The notes beneath the pieces were generated by a model. It saw only the letters and a list, made by a program, of their open reading frames with translations, was not told the DNA's origin and searched no databases. From assembly GCA_003194525.1 (NCBI GenBank), contig NBIV01000121.1:124001-188000 (forward strand): a stretch of 64,000 nucleotides of DNA. The letters are read 5' to 3'. Positions 20,253 to 30,445 of the stretch are shown piece by piece (within the stretch, counting starts at the first letter, position 1; every line of letters starts with the position of its first letter). The stretch is from Gracilariopsis chorda (taxonomy: Eukaryota; Rhodophyta; Florideophyceae; Gracilariales; Gracilariaceae). Made by a program: the position numbers and the translations under genes.

Positions 20253-23200
20253 TGGGAGTCTCCCCCACGGGAGAGGTGTCTTCCAAGCCGCAGTTGGAGA
20301 CGCCTGAGGCGCCACCGCTTCGCTCCCCTGCCAAAATCCTTACGAGGAAACTGGCTCAAGAAGACGTGAGCTCGGACCACTTAGTGGCTCTGCGTCGTCC
20401 GTGGATACGGTCCCGTAACCTCCGCATCCCGGATCGAGTTTTGGTAATGGCCAAGAGGAACTATAAAGTTTATAGTGACCTCGGTCTCTCTAACCAGTTC
20501 ATGGTTCGTCAGTTATCTGTCCTGGATACAGGTGCCGCTCCGAACCTGATCAATATCGGGATTATTCCACCCGCCATGCGGAAATGCATTCGCATTGGTC
20601 CAAGTCTGGATCTGGCGGACGCTAATAACAACCCGCTCCAGACTCTTGGAACAATTCCTCTGGTACTCAGACTAGGCACCTACGTGGTGAAGTTGGACTT
20701 CATCGTATGCGATTCTCTTGCTGCACCGGTCATCCTCGGTTGTGATTTCTGTGACCGCTTCGTGGAAGCTATCCGCCCTCGCTCCAGATCCGTGGAATTG
20801 GCCAACGGTTCGACCATCCCGATTGTACGGAAGCCCTTGCGACACGCCTCCCGTAAACGGGTACCTTTACCTGCTGCTCAGGAAGCGTCCAATGTGGATC
20901 GAGCATCTACGAAGATTCGCGTCGCGGAACCAGTTTCGATCCCGAAGGAATCTCAGGTGTGGGTCTCAGTAACATCCAAACACCACGGGTTGCAGGTTGT
21001 TCAACCGCTCCCCTCGCTCTACGAACAGCGCCGTCTCGCATTAGCAAATGGGATCGTATCCGTCGAGCCGGACAAACCCTTTAAGGTTCTCGTTGCTAAC
21101 CTCGGAACTACCACTCAGTGGTTGGTTAAAAACCAGGTCCTGGGCAACATGCTTCCGCATCCGTTGGCTATCCTTCCTACAAAGATTCCGATATCCGACG
21201 TTCTCGGAATACAAGACCCTAAGGAGGGGGAGGAGGTCCCGTTCGTTCCGTTGGATCCCGCCCGGGAAAGTTCAGATTCGACTGTCGAAGAAGCTCAGAA
21301 GAGCACGACTTCAGCATCGGCAGATACTGCGTTAGACCCAGAACAGGCTTTGGATAAGTTGGACCTGGATCACATTAATGAATCTCATCGTGAGAAGTTT
21401 CGTGACATGCTCAGGGACTTTACCGCCATGTGGGACGGTTCCCTGGGGACGATAGGGGTAACCGAACATCGGATTGATTTGTTGCCGGATACACGGCCTA
21501 TTGCACAGCACCCGTATCGGGCAGGCCCTAAAGCAAGGGGGGAAGAGAAATCTCAGGTGGAGAAGATGCTGCGAGCTGGAGTTATCGAAGCAGCACAATC
21601 CCCTTGGGCTTCTCCTGTTGTCCTTGTTCCGAAAGCCGATGGATCATGGCGTTTCTGTGTGGATTACCGCCGCCTGAATGCGGTTACTGTCAAGGACGTC
21701 TATCCGATTCCACGAATAGACGAGTACATTGACTCCCTGGGGAGCGCAACGGTGTTCACTACCCTCGATGCCAATTCGGGATACTGGCAGGTCCCTATTA
21801 GGAAAGAAGATCGTGATAAGACCGCGTTTGTGTGCCATCAAGGACTATATCGCTTTAAGCGAATGCCGTTTGGACTAACGAATGCCCCAGCTACATTCCA
21901 ACGGGCAATCGATATCCTCTTGGCGAGGTTCAAATGGACCAGCTGTCTGGTATACTTGGACGACATTATAGTGTTCTCCAATAACTTGGACGATCACCTG
22001 TCCCATGTCCGGGAAGTCTTGACAGTGCTCCGCAACGCAGGCATCACCCTGAAGCTGGGAAAGTGTGAGTTCTGCGCCGATTCGGTAAAATATCTGGGGC
22101 ACATCATCCGCCCCGGACAGCTTTCAATCGATGAAGCAAGAGTGAAATCACTTCGAGAGGCGAAACATCCGACTAATCAAACGGAGCTTCGATCCTTCCT
22201 AGGACTTTGCAATGTATATCGCCGATTCGTCCCGAACTTCGCCGACTTGTCAGCACCGCTTAACGCACTCCTCCGGAAAGGACAACCCACCGAACTGGAC
22301 GTCTTTGACGAGGCTGAGTCGTCAGCATTCTCGTCTCTTGTCGACGCTGTAACGTCCCCGCCAGTTCTGGCCTTACCGCACCCGGACTTACCCTTCGAAG
22401 TGGATACTGACTCAAGTGCCCACCAGGTGGGTTGTGCGTTGTTTCAAGTCCCGGAAGAAGGAGAAAGACATCCGATCGGATATTGGTCACGTTCGTTGAA
22501 CGTTCACGAGCGCAACTACTCGGTGTCCGAGAAGGAGTGTCTTGCTGTTGTTTGGGCGTTGGCAACGCTTCGCCCATACCTTATGGGTAACCATTTCAAG
22601 GTTCACACCGATCACTCGGCTCTCCGTTGGCTACTCGAAATTCGAGAACCGTCGGGCCGCCTCATGCGTTGGCGTCTCCGACTCTCGGAATTTACATTTG
22701 ATGTCCTCTACAAGAAGGGATCCCTGAATACTCAGGCTGACGCCCTATCGCGCTTAGGAACATCAGCGGAAACCGAACCGGTCGACGATCTGGAAATACC
22801 ATGTTTCATGGCACAATCCCCGGAGGGGACGGAAGAAGACGACCCAGACGTGAATGGGGATGACATCTGTGACGATATTCTGGCTGCAAACCCTACGGAT
22901 CCTCCGGATGACCAGGTTGTTCCCATATCCCCTGAGGAAATGATCCGTGAACAACAGCAGGATCCTTTCTGTGCCCAGATTCGTGCCCGTCTTAACGGGG
23001 GCGCACAGATACCCTTTGCGGTGAACGATCGAGGCTACCTAGTCAGGTTGCTGACACGGGCCCCACAGATCGTTGTACCTCACACGCTGCAGCAGCGCGT
23101 CTTGCATCTATCGCATTACGCGAAGTTGGGTGCACATCCCGGCGGGAGGAAACTATACCTGACCCTTCGCAGGGACTTCTATTGGCCTGCTATGGCATTT

Positions 23201-24667
23201 GACTGCTATGCAGTTCGCCGCTCGTGCGTGGAATGTGCGAAGAATAATGTGAAACTTCGGAAGTACTCGAAGAAGTTAACACTATTCCCGGCACGGGCGC
23301 CACTCGAATATGTCGCTATTGATATCTTGGGCGAGCTTGTCAAAACCAAACGTGGTTACAAGTATCTTCTCGTCATTACTGACCGCTTCTCAAAGTTGGT
23401 GAGAACAGTACCGCTTAAACGGATTACCGCGGACATGGTTGCGCGTGCGTTCGTAACCCACTGGGTCTTTACTTACGGCCCGCCGGTACACCTACTCTCC
23501 GACAACGGATCTCAATTTACCTCAAAGTTCTTTCAGGACGTATGTAGAATCTTGGGAATCAAGAATATGTTTACTACCACCTACCACCCGCAGTGTAACG
23601 GACAAGTGGAACGATTCAATCGTACTATGCTCAACGCACTGCGCGCGTATGTCGCGGATCACCCCATGGAATGGGACTTGTACACGGACGCTATTACGTA
23701 CGCGTATAACACCCAGGTACACCGGGTCACGACCCTCGCTCCATTTGAGCTGGTCCTGTCTCGGATTCCGCCACCCATGGCTATTGAAGCGCAACCGAAC
23801 GTCTCGGGGTACCCTTCACCAAGGTTATATCGAGATTCCTGGAAGGAATGGTTGAAGAACATGGTCCCTACCGCCCGAAAGGCTATGGGAAAAGCCCAGG
23901 AGGCATACAAACAGAACTTCGACGCGAAGATTCGTTCCCCGATACCCCAGGTCTCGGAAGGGGATTCTGTCTTCCTGCGAAAGGAATATTATAATCCCGA
24001 AAAGGAGAAGCGCCACAAGTTGTCACCGATAGTGAATGGACCCTATCGGGTGGTTTCCGTCGCCGACGACACAGTCGTACTGGACATCGATAACCAGTTC
24101 GAACGCGTCTCACGCGACCGCGTAGCCCACGCGCCTGCGCCCCCTGAGGGCTCATCACCGCTCGTGACAATCCCGGAGGATGACCTCGTAACTCGGCCAA
24201 CGGATAATCTGCTTCCGTCCCGCCCACCCGTCTTACCGCACCCGAAACGGGGACTCTCGGATCTTCCAATTGCCGATCAACCGGTTGGGCGCGCCGCGCG
24301 TATCGTGCAACGCACGCTTGACCCCAAACGCCTAACCGTTACTCCGCCCGCGGAGGTCCTTCATCCTGAACCCACCGCCCTCTCACCTAAGGAGGGGGAG
24401 GGACGGGAATCGATCGCGCCATCGCGGAAGGAAGCTCCGGCGTCGGACGGTGTCCCGTTTCATACGGCATCGTCGGATGAGCACCCCCGGAGCAGGGAGG
24501 AGTTGAACGCATCGCGAAGCGAGAAGGCCGTCTCCGCGGACCCGGATGCACTCCTGTCGAGCGAGTCGCTGGGTAGCGAAGGAGGAAGTAGTGAACCGGA
24601 CTCGGTGTGGTCACTAATGTGGCGAATGATATCTCCGAGCACGGAGCACATACAACCTCGGTCATAA
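20252..24667 (+). CDS. pol: Gypsy-2 pol polyprotein
   Basis: An open frame of about 1471 codons with domains in Ty3/gypsy order: aspartic protease (VLDTGAAPNL, near residue 92), reverse transcriptase (FCVDYRRLNAV; YLDD near residue 567), RNase H (KVHTDHSALRW), integrase zinc finger (HYAKLGAHPGG to RRSCVECAKN) and DDE core (VAIDILGEL, LLSDNGSQF, GQVERFNR), then a GPY-like segment (VNGPYRVVSV) and a long proline-rich tail. Copies RNA to DNA and inserts it into the host chromosome. All catalytic motifs are present. Confidence 0.93.
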   Translation: MGVSPTGEVSSKPQLETPEAPPLRSPAKILTRKLAQEDVSSDHLVALRRPWIRSRNLRIPDRVLVMAKRNYKVYSDLGLSNQFMVRQLSVLDTGAAPNLINIGIIPPAMRKCIRIGPSLDLADANNNPLQTLGTIPLVLRLGTYVVKLDFIVCDSLAAPVILGCDFCDRFVEAIRPRSRSVELANGSTIPIVRKPLRHASRKRVPLPAAQEASNVDRASTKIRVAEPVSIPKESQVWVSVTSKHHGLQVVQPLPSLYEQRRLALANGIVSVEPDKPFKVLVANLGTTTQWLVKNQVLGNMLPHPLAILPTKIPISDVLGIQDPKEGEEVPFVPLDPARESSDSTVEEAQKSTTSASADTALDPEQALDKLDLDHINESHREKFRDMLRDFTAMWDGSLGTIGVTEHRIDLLPDTRPIAQHPYRAGPKARGEEKSQVEKMLRAGVIEAAQSPWASPVVLVPKADGSWRFCVDYRRLNAVTVKDVYPIPRIDEYIDSLGSATVFTTLDANSGYWQVPIRKEDRDKTAFVCHQGLYRFKRMPFGLTNAPATFQRAIDILLARFKWTSCLVYLDDIIVFSNNLDDHLSHVREVLTVLRNAGITLKLGKCEFCADSVKYLGHIIRPGQLSIDEARVKSLREAKHPTNQTELRSFLGLCNVYRRFVPNFADLSAPLNALLRKGQPTELDVFDEAESSAFSSLVDAVTSPPVLALPHPDLPFEVDTDSSAHQVGCALFQVPEEGERHPIGYWSRSLNVHERNYSVSEKECLAVVWALATLRPYLMGNHFKVHTDHSALRWLLEIREPSGRLMRWRLRLSEFTFDVLYKKGSLNTQADALSRLGTSAETEPVDDLEIPCFMAQSPEGTEEDDPDVNGDDICDDILAANPTDPPDDQVVPISPEEMIREQQQDPFCAQIRARLNGGAQIPFAVNDRGYLVRLLTRAPQIVVPHTLQQRVLHLSHYAKLGAHPGGRKLYLTLRRDFYWPAMAFDCYAVRRSCVECAKNNVKLRKYSKKLTLFPARAPLEYVAIDILGELVKTKRGYKYLLVITDRFSKLVRTVPLKRITADMVARAFVTHWVFTYGPPVHLLSDNGSQFTSKFFQDVCRILGIKNMFTTTYHPQCNGQVERFNRTMLNALRAYVADHPMEWDLYTDAITYAYNTQVHRVTTLAPFELVLSRIPPPMAIEAQPNVSGYPSPRLYRDSWKEWLKNMVPTARKAMGKAQEAYKQNFDAKIRSPIPQVSEGDSVFLRKEYYNPEKEKRHKLSPIVNGPYRVVSVADDTVVLDIDNQFERVSRDRVAHAPAPPEGSSPLVTIPEDDLVTRPTDNLLPSRPPVLPHPKRGLSDLPIADQPVGRAARIVQRTLDPKRLTVTPPAEVLHPEPTALSPKEGEGRESIAPSRKEAPASDGVPFHTASSDEHPRSREELNASRSEKAVSADPDALLSSESLGSEGGSSEPDSVWSLMWRMISPSTEHIQPRS

Positions 24668-24725
24668 CCAGTTTCGTGGTGAGCTGAAAAGCAACCGCGG
24701 ACACGGAGAGTGTGGTTGACACTGC

Positions 24726-25450
24726 GTGCGTTACCGCAGAGCCCTACAAATGGACACTGTGACGCCACTGTCACGCGGACGAAGCCCGAAATTCCAAACC
24801 GTGGAAAGGTGTACACGTACATACCGCCGGCCGGCGTCAGGAGTACAGTCAAGACCCGCGTCGTGGAAAGACCGCGCGCGACACTTGCCGCCAGCGGCCA
24901 GCCAATCACAGTGTGTGATGCATGGCAATCCGCCTCCTGGCGTCGGAACCGTAGTGAACCGCCTCCCTCACCGTGAACGGTCAAACTCACCAGAGTTGCA
25001 CGGGTCGCGTGGGAGAAGAGCTCGCGAGCTGCGCGTCAATAGGGGAATCCGGTTAGAACGGAAGGCCCTCCCCCCCACAAGGAGAGGATTAGGAAGCGGA
25101 AAGACCGCAATGCGGTATCAAGTCCCAGCACTCGCAGCGTCGAGGAATGCTGACTTTGCCCGCAGGGTCGCGCCAATTTCAGGCAAGTCCCCTCACAGGG
25201 TTCTCCCCTTAAGCCCTGCCATGACGGGTCAGGAGCCGGCTACGTACGACCAGGAGTTTGTCGTCGACCACGTCGTGGATCATGTTCTGGACTCCAAAGG
25301 AGTGTGGTTTTACCAAATCCGATGGTACGGATACCCCCCGGAAGAGGACACATGAGAGCCCATTCAGCACCTTCCTCGTTCCAAGGTGATAACCTACCAC
25401 CGCCGGACGCGGTTCCCACTCCCATCCACTTTGGACATGGCCCAGGTTGG
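24726..25450 (+). mobile_element. Gypsy-2 chromodomain segment downstream of pol
   Basis: A frame different from pol carries an arginine-rich leader and then a chromodomain (EFVVDHVVDHV, then WFYQIRWYGYPPEEDT), with further chromodomain-like sequence continuing to about 25450. Gypsy-1 has the same arrangement. In most chromoviruses this domain is fused to integrase, so here it would need splicing, recoding or separate translation to reach integrase. Confidence 0.7.
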
Positions 25451-25790
25451 GTAGGACGATACACTGCACTATGCAGAAGATTCCGAAGACGGAAGAGAAG
25501 TCTCCGAAGAGAAGAGGACACAGGAAGAGATCTGGCTACAAAAGGTTACACGAAGTAATGGACTGGATAGGGAAACCAATGGTCATTGGACGTCACACCG
25601 CCTAGCGGTCCGACCGAAGTAACGGTTTAATGAAGAATACCGCCTAGCGGTCCAGCATGAAGATGCTATGAAGAAGAAAAAGAAGAGTCCGGACATACGG
25701 ATATAGAAGAAGGAAGTCGTTTACCACAAGCTATGGAGCGTTAAGCGCTAACCTATATCAGGTGTGCGTGCCACGGTCCAGGATCCTGAC

Positions 25791-27632
25791 TTAGGATGAG
25801 CCGCTCGTTGGCGGTTGGTAGTTCGCAGACGCGAAAGCCAATAACTCGCTCACGCTGATGAGGTTGGAAGGCGCAACCACTCCAATGGACTGGAGGTGAG
25901 CCCTGAGGGCAACGGCCTGAGGGTCCACGGGGACCGGAGATGCGGTAGACGGAGAAGCAGCCGCACTGGCGGCCATATTCCAGCCATCTGGAGCAGCCAC
26001 ATGCTGGCCGGATCCGTCGAGATCGTTGACCATCGCCGTTACCGGGGCTACGGCCTCCTCCACCTCATCGGGGTCGTCATCCACCATTGGATCATCCTCG
26101 TAGGAACCGTGCCAGTCATCGGAAAACATGAACCCAACCGGGTGGCCTCGCGGAACGGAGCGTGGTACATCGCGTAACGCTAGCGCGTGAGCCCGTGAAG
26201 TCACGGATACCTCCCAAGGGTCATAGAAGACGAAGTTGCCAGCGTTTGGATTTCTCCGGCCTGGAGAGCGATCATGCCTGGAAGGCTCACCGTCAGGGAC
26301 GTTGGAGACTGGGACTGTATCCCAGTTAACCATATCGATGGTGTTCAGAAGGCACTGAAGCTCATCCAAATTGGCTTCGGATCCCAGAGGGATATAGAGA
26401 TCCAATCGGCGGATAACCTGGCGTAGGTGAGGAGGAATGTACCACAGACGGTTCTTGTCGTACACCTCCCAGAGGAGAAATGCGGCAACGCGAGCAGCCC
26501 ATTCGGCGAGGAAGAGAGTCCAGTAACCGGAATCCGGATTGTTGATTAATCGTGAACCGATGTAGCTGAGGCACGGAGGCATCTCCGCAAAGCATCCCCT
26601 CGGGACTTCGAACCTGCTCCACCAATGGGGAAGAGGTGCATACCGGCCGCGCATCGCGGATGGACGGAGCCTCTCGACCTCGAGATTTTGGTATGGTACC
26701 AGGAACCCGAAGCGGGAGCGCGCCTTTCGCTCAAACCGGAGTCGGTCGAAGAAGGATCCGCGATGATTCGGACGACGAAGATATCGGAACTCTGCACGCA
26801 GAATTGGGCGCCTCCAGAGGAGCATCCCGGCTTCTATTGGAGTGGACCGGAACGGTGTAGATGGCTGGTAGGCAGCAAGGTTCTCGCAGTATGAGACTTC
26901 ACCGTAGGCACGGTACCGCGAGAGGTCAAAGCTGTATTCCGTTGGTACCAGCTCATCCGGATAACTCGCGCGGGCGAGACGGTCGTAGGCGACCTTGGCC
27001 ATCCCGGCACGGGCTTCATTCAGCGTCTCGAAACCATATCTGGTGCGCTTCCGTGCGAGGAACTGTGGCTCTACCGCGATACGCGTCCTCCAGTCGAAGG
27101 AGTCGACCATATCCCGGCCTAGTCCCCCTGGGAGCTCGCCCTCCTCCACATAGGAGTCGATGAGGTCCGAGTCGAAAACCCATGTGGGGTGGAACCAGGG
27201 CGCACGCGAAAAGAGGAGAGCGTCTTCCCGGGGATTGCGGGCCCAAAGTGTCGATGGTGACACCCAGCCGGCGGCGGTCGCAGTGATCGGTATCGCTTGA
27301 GCGGAATTCCAGGCAGCGATACTCGCGGCATCCGAGGCATCCAAGGTTGGAACATGAAACGATCCTCCAGGCAGAGGCAAGGAGAGGAACCCAGAGGATG
27401 GGTGACGAACCCACGACCCCGGCGTCGCGAAGGAAGGTTGTCCGCTCGCGGAAGTCCCCTGCGGGGCGCCCGCAGGCGGGTTGTTCGAAAACGGAGTGTT
27501 GGTCATAGTAGAGAGGGGCGCAGAGTCTGTTGAAGAAGGTACTGAGGGTTGATCAGTTGTAACCGTGTTGGTACGGGGGACCGGTATCTCGGCGATTCCC
27601 TTGTCGGGACTATTTATACCCTCGCGCCTCAT
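25791..27632 (-). CDS. Long antisense open frame of Gypsy-2 (613 codons, unknown function)
   Basis: The minus-strand frame opens before the LTR edge; its first ATG is at 27632, giving 613 residues with the stop at 25791. It is convergent with gag-pol. I recognise no known domain. Visible parts: an N-terminal Ser/Pro/Thr-rich stretch; a central region rich in Trp, Tyr and Arg, with a hydrophobic helix-like segment (WTLFLAEWAARVAAFLLW); an acidic stretch (DDPMVDDDPDEVEEAV); and a conserved C-terminal end (VSELLAFASA). No clear signal peptide or transmembrane set suggests an envelope protein. Related antisense coding sequence lies in the same place in Gypsy-3 and, in short form, in Gypsy-1. Additional antisense frames are known in some plant LTR elements. 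A captured host gene or a regulatory or particle protein are both possible. Confidence 0.65.
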   Translation of the reverse strand: MRREGINSPDKGIAEIPVPRTNTVTTDQPSVPSSTDSAPLSTMTNTPFSNNPPAGAPQGTSASGQPSFATPGSWVRHPSSGFLSLPLPGGSFHVPTLDASDAASIAAWNSAQAIPITATAAGWVSPSTLWARNPREDALLFSRAPWFHPTWVFDSDLIDSYVEEGELPGGLGRDMVDSFDWRTRIAVEPQFLARKRTRYGFETLNEARAGMAKVAYDRLARASYPDELVPTEYSFDLSRYRAYGEVSYCENLAAYQPSTPFRSTPIEAGMLLWRRPILRAEFRYLRRPNHRGSFFDRLRFERKARSRFGFLVPYQNLEVERLRPSAMRGRYAPLPHWWSRFEVPRGCFAEMPPCLSYIGSRLINNPDSGYWTLFLAEWAARVAAFLLWEVYDKNRLWYIPPHLRQVIRRLDLYIPLGSEANLDELQCLLNTIDMVNWDTVPVSNVPDGEPSRHDRSPGRRNPNAGNFVFYDPWEVSVTSRAHALALRDVPRSVPRGHPVGFMFSDDWHGSYEDDPMVDDDPDEVEEAVAPVTAMVNDLDGSGQHVAAPDGWNMAASAAASPSTASPVPVDPQAVALRAHLQSIGVVAPSNLISVSELLAFASANYQPPTSGSS

Positions 27633-27682
27633 CTCCTCACGCCTATACTCACGTTCGTTTTCGGCCCTTAAGGAGGGGGATG

Positions 27683-28595
27683 TGTAGTGCAATACATTCC
27701 CGCGTACGGGCGATGGTGAAACTCATATCTGAGGTGTACTCGGTGCGAGCGATGAAGCGGGACGCATGAATTTTAGCCCCCGTTTACCGGGCTAATTAGC
27801 GGTCTGGTTACCCAGGGTGGTTATGGGAACATTCATATTTTGTGGTACTTGCCTGGCAAGGGTGGTGGACACGTGGCTACAGCCCCGGCCAGGAGGCCCA
27901 AAACGGCTACTTATTTTAGTATAGTTTAGGGGTTAATTTTACTTAGGCTAGTGCACTACCTACTGTACTGCACTGAGCTAGTACTTGAGCGTCGGCCGCA
28001 CGGCGGCGAGCTCACCAAGAAAAGTAACAAGAGTTCGGCTCTGACTCTATTCGCCATGCGAAGTGTCTAACTCTTCGCGGAGGTACACCGCTTGCCCGAT
28101 AGTTTCACCCGACTCGCACCACCGAGGAGACCGTGCTCGTCGTACCCAGTGGGTTGTGACCACTCGTGGTATTCATTGTTGTCGTGTGACCGCCCGTACA
28201 GGCCCTATCTCCGCCCCAGTTTTGGGTATTGATATTACCGACGTGTGTCGTGAGACCGTGAGACCATCCCTTCCCCTCATATCCCCTAACCGCCGCGCGG
28301 TGCGTGTTCGTTTGTGTGTATCGGCACCCCCCTCCGGGGTCTGTTCCCGCTTTCCGCACGCCCCCGTCGGGTGGTCCCTTTCCCTCTTTTGTTCCACTGT
28401 TCGCAGGCTACTTCCGGACCAGCCGTGGTTCCGACCCGTTCTAACCCCTAAACCTCCGAGGTACATCCAGGCTCCCGACGGAGTTACACCCGTCATACGG
28501 GACACGGAGGGCTCTACCCAGCTGGGCCTACCTCTCCAAGAGAGCAAGGCTTCGAGCTGCCTTGGGTGCCTTTCCCACACCGGGATTGCACCACA
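27683..28595 (+). repeat. Gypsy-2 3' LTR
   Basis: 913 bp, two differences from 17146-18058, followed by the target duplication gtttt. Confidence 0.93.
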
Positions 28596-28600
28596 GTTTT

Positions 28601-29836
28601 TGACCAACCACCGCGTGGTTTTGCCAAAGGTAGCAACCAAGACCTAAAAACATTTGTCGGGCTCAACCGAGACAACACCATTTGATACAGCGAGTTGACG
28701 ATCATCGTAAAGTGATGGTAACAGTTGCATCACGTGCACACCATGTTGCTCGGTAACAACTGACAACCAGGTTTGGGACTCCGGCGGTATCGCAATAGAC
28801 GTGCAAATAAGAAGCTTCGTGGAACCAGATTCATATCGGTAACCTCCTGTGCGGCAGGTATTGGAACGCGCTTGCGCGTAGCACGTTTCAACGGTTTCCG
28901 TACAGTCGGTACTGTCGATTCATCTTCCATTTCAACTGATTTTGCACGAGGGCGAATAGCATCGACGAAGAGATCACAAAAGTCACAACCGAAAATTATC
29001 GGTGCAGCGAGGTTCTCGCATAAAACGAAATCAAGTTGTACCAAACAGGTTCCTAATCTCACGACGAGAGATATATAGCCAGACGTCTTCAACGGGTTAT
29101 TGTTCGCGTCGGTGATATCTATCTAGGGTCCGAAGGGGATGTTACCGCGAAGTGTCTGTGGTATCAAATCCTTGTGAATTAGATTGGGAGCAACTCCAGT
29201 GTCAAGAACAGAGAACTGTCGAACCATGAACTGGTTGGAGAGACCAAGGTCGGCATAAAGTTTGTAGTTTCTTTTGGCGTTCACCAAGACTCGATCCGGG
29301 ATTCGGAGATTACGGGAACGTACCCACCGTTGACGTAGAACCAATAATTGGTCTGAGTCAACGTCTGTGGCCGCCATCATTCGTGTAAGGATTTTAACAG
29401 CTGCGGAGCGAAGCTGTTCCGCCCCGGGCGTCTTCAACTTTGGCTCGGAAGACGCCCATGCGGAAGGGGAAACTCTTGAAGTTAGTTTTTCGAAACGGGT
29501 TGCACAGAATTAGGTGAAGTATCCACTTCGATGGATTCTTGACGAACCTCAATCGCGTGTACAACCTTCTCCACCTGGTTACCAGGGATGGGTTCACAAA
29601 CAACATTGTCTGCTGACACCTGGTGTAGGTATGCTTGCAGTAAATTCTGTTGTTCATAAGAGGTACTCCTAACGCGAGTCTTCTCTTCAAGTGTGAGGGC
29701 TCCATAATGAGGGATTACCGTCAACCCATCCTTCGCGGGGAAATCACAATTGGGTGCAATATGACTGTTAAGGTAGCAAATATAACATATTGGCGTGGCT
29801 GAAGCATCGGATGAACGATTGTCCACCCGGCGTGGT
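28601..29836 (-). mobile_element. Gypsy-1 gag end and protease region, between the two inserts
   Basis: Minus-strand frames carry the gag C-terminus with a zinc-knuckle-like CYICYLNSHIAPNC, the conserved gag-pol junction, and the protease (SVLDTGVAPNL, followed by FGCDFCDLFVDAIRPR as in Gypsy-2). Part of a broken element. Confidence 0.88.
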
Positions 29837-30312
29837 TGTATTATACTGGGTGCAATGTGACACCCTGCCTTTGGAAATGACCCCTACGGGCTGGTTGGGT
29901 TGTTTGCACGACTGTGCAGGTCGTACACGTGGGCCTTGGCAAGCCCCAGTGGTTATTTAATTTTTAACTATTAGTTTTAGAACCATAGGTAGTATAGGTA
30001 GTACACGTGGTGCTCTGCGTTACAGTGCACTGCACCTGAGGTAGAGGCGCCTCGCAGCAGATAATTATGCTGCTTGAGCTGCCCCTCCCTCCTGGGGTAA
30101 AGTCAGAGACCCTCTTGAGTCTACTAGCCCTCCTTTGGTTAGTTTCACTCTAATTCCTCCAGGCGTCTACGTCGCTATTACGCCGCACGCCACCTCCTGT
30201 AGGCACGGCAGTTAGTATCGCCCGAGTGTGCCTTTCGTACCAGTGGTCTCGCCGTTGGCACAATTTCCTTTGGATTCCTCCGGGGGTAGCGCTCCGTGCT
30301 CGCTATCTTACA
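29837..30312 (+). repeat. Gypsy-3 5' LTR and primer-site motif
   Basis: 476 bp, ending TTACA. Just downstream, TCTCCCGACCTAGAACC matches the putative primer site of Gypsy-2. Confidence 0.88.
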
Positions 30313-30445
30313 TTTTTGTTCTCCCGACCTAGAACCATTGGATTTCGCACGGCTCACAGTTTGTGCACCATTGGAGTGACGAACTGCAGGAATCCTACCA
30401 TTGGAAGTTGACTACCGATGGACTGGTACTTGAAGCACTGCCATA

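Larger units (their letters stand above)
17146..28595 (+). mobile_element. Gypsy-2: young Ty3/gypsy chromovirus inside Gypsy-1 pol (nearly whole)
   Basis: 11,450 bp with 913-bp LTRs (17146-18058, 27683-28595) that differ at about two positions, and a perfect target duplication gtttt (17141-17145, 28596-28600). Gag and pol are long open frames. The chromodomain segment follows in another frame, and a 613-codon frame on the opposite strand fills the space before the 3' LTR. A purine-rich tract (aaggaggggga) precedes the 3' LTR. It looks whole, with about one disruptive change outside gag and pol. By LTR similarity it is by far the youngest element in the nest. Confidence 0.93.

Noticed and set aside
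25791-27632. Idea that the Gypsy-2 antisense frame is an envelope gene
   Set aside because: It is on the wrong strand for a classical env, has no signal peptide and no convincing transmembrane or furin-like features.
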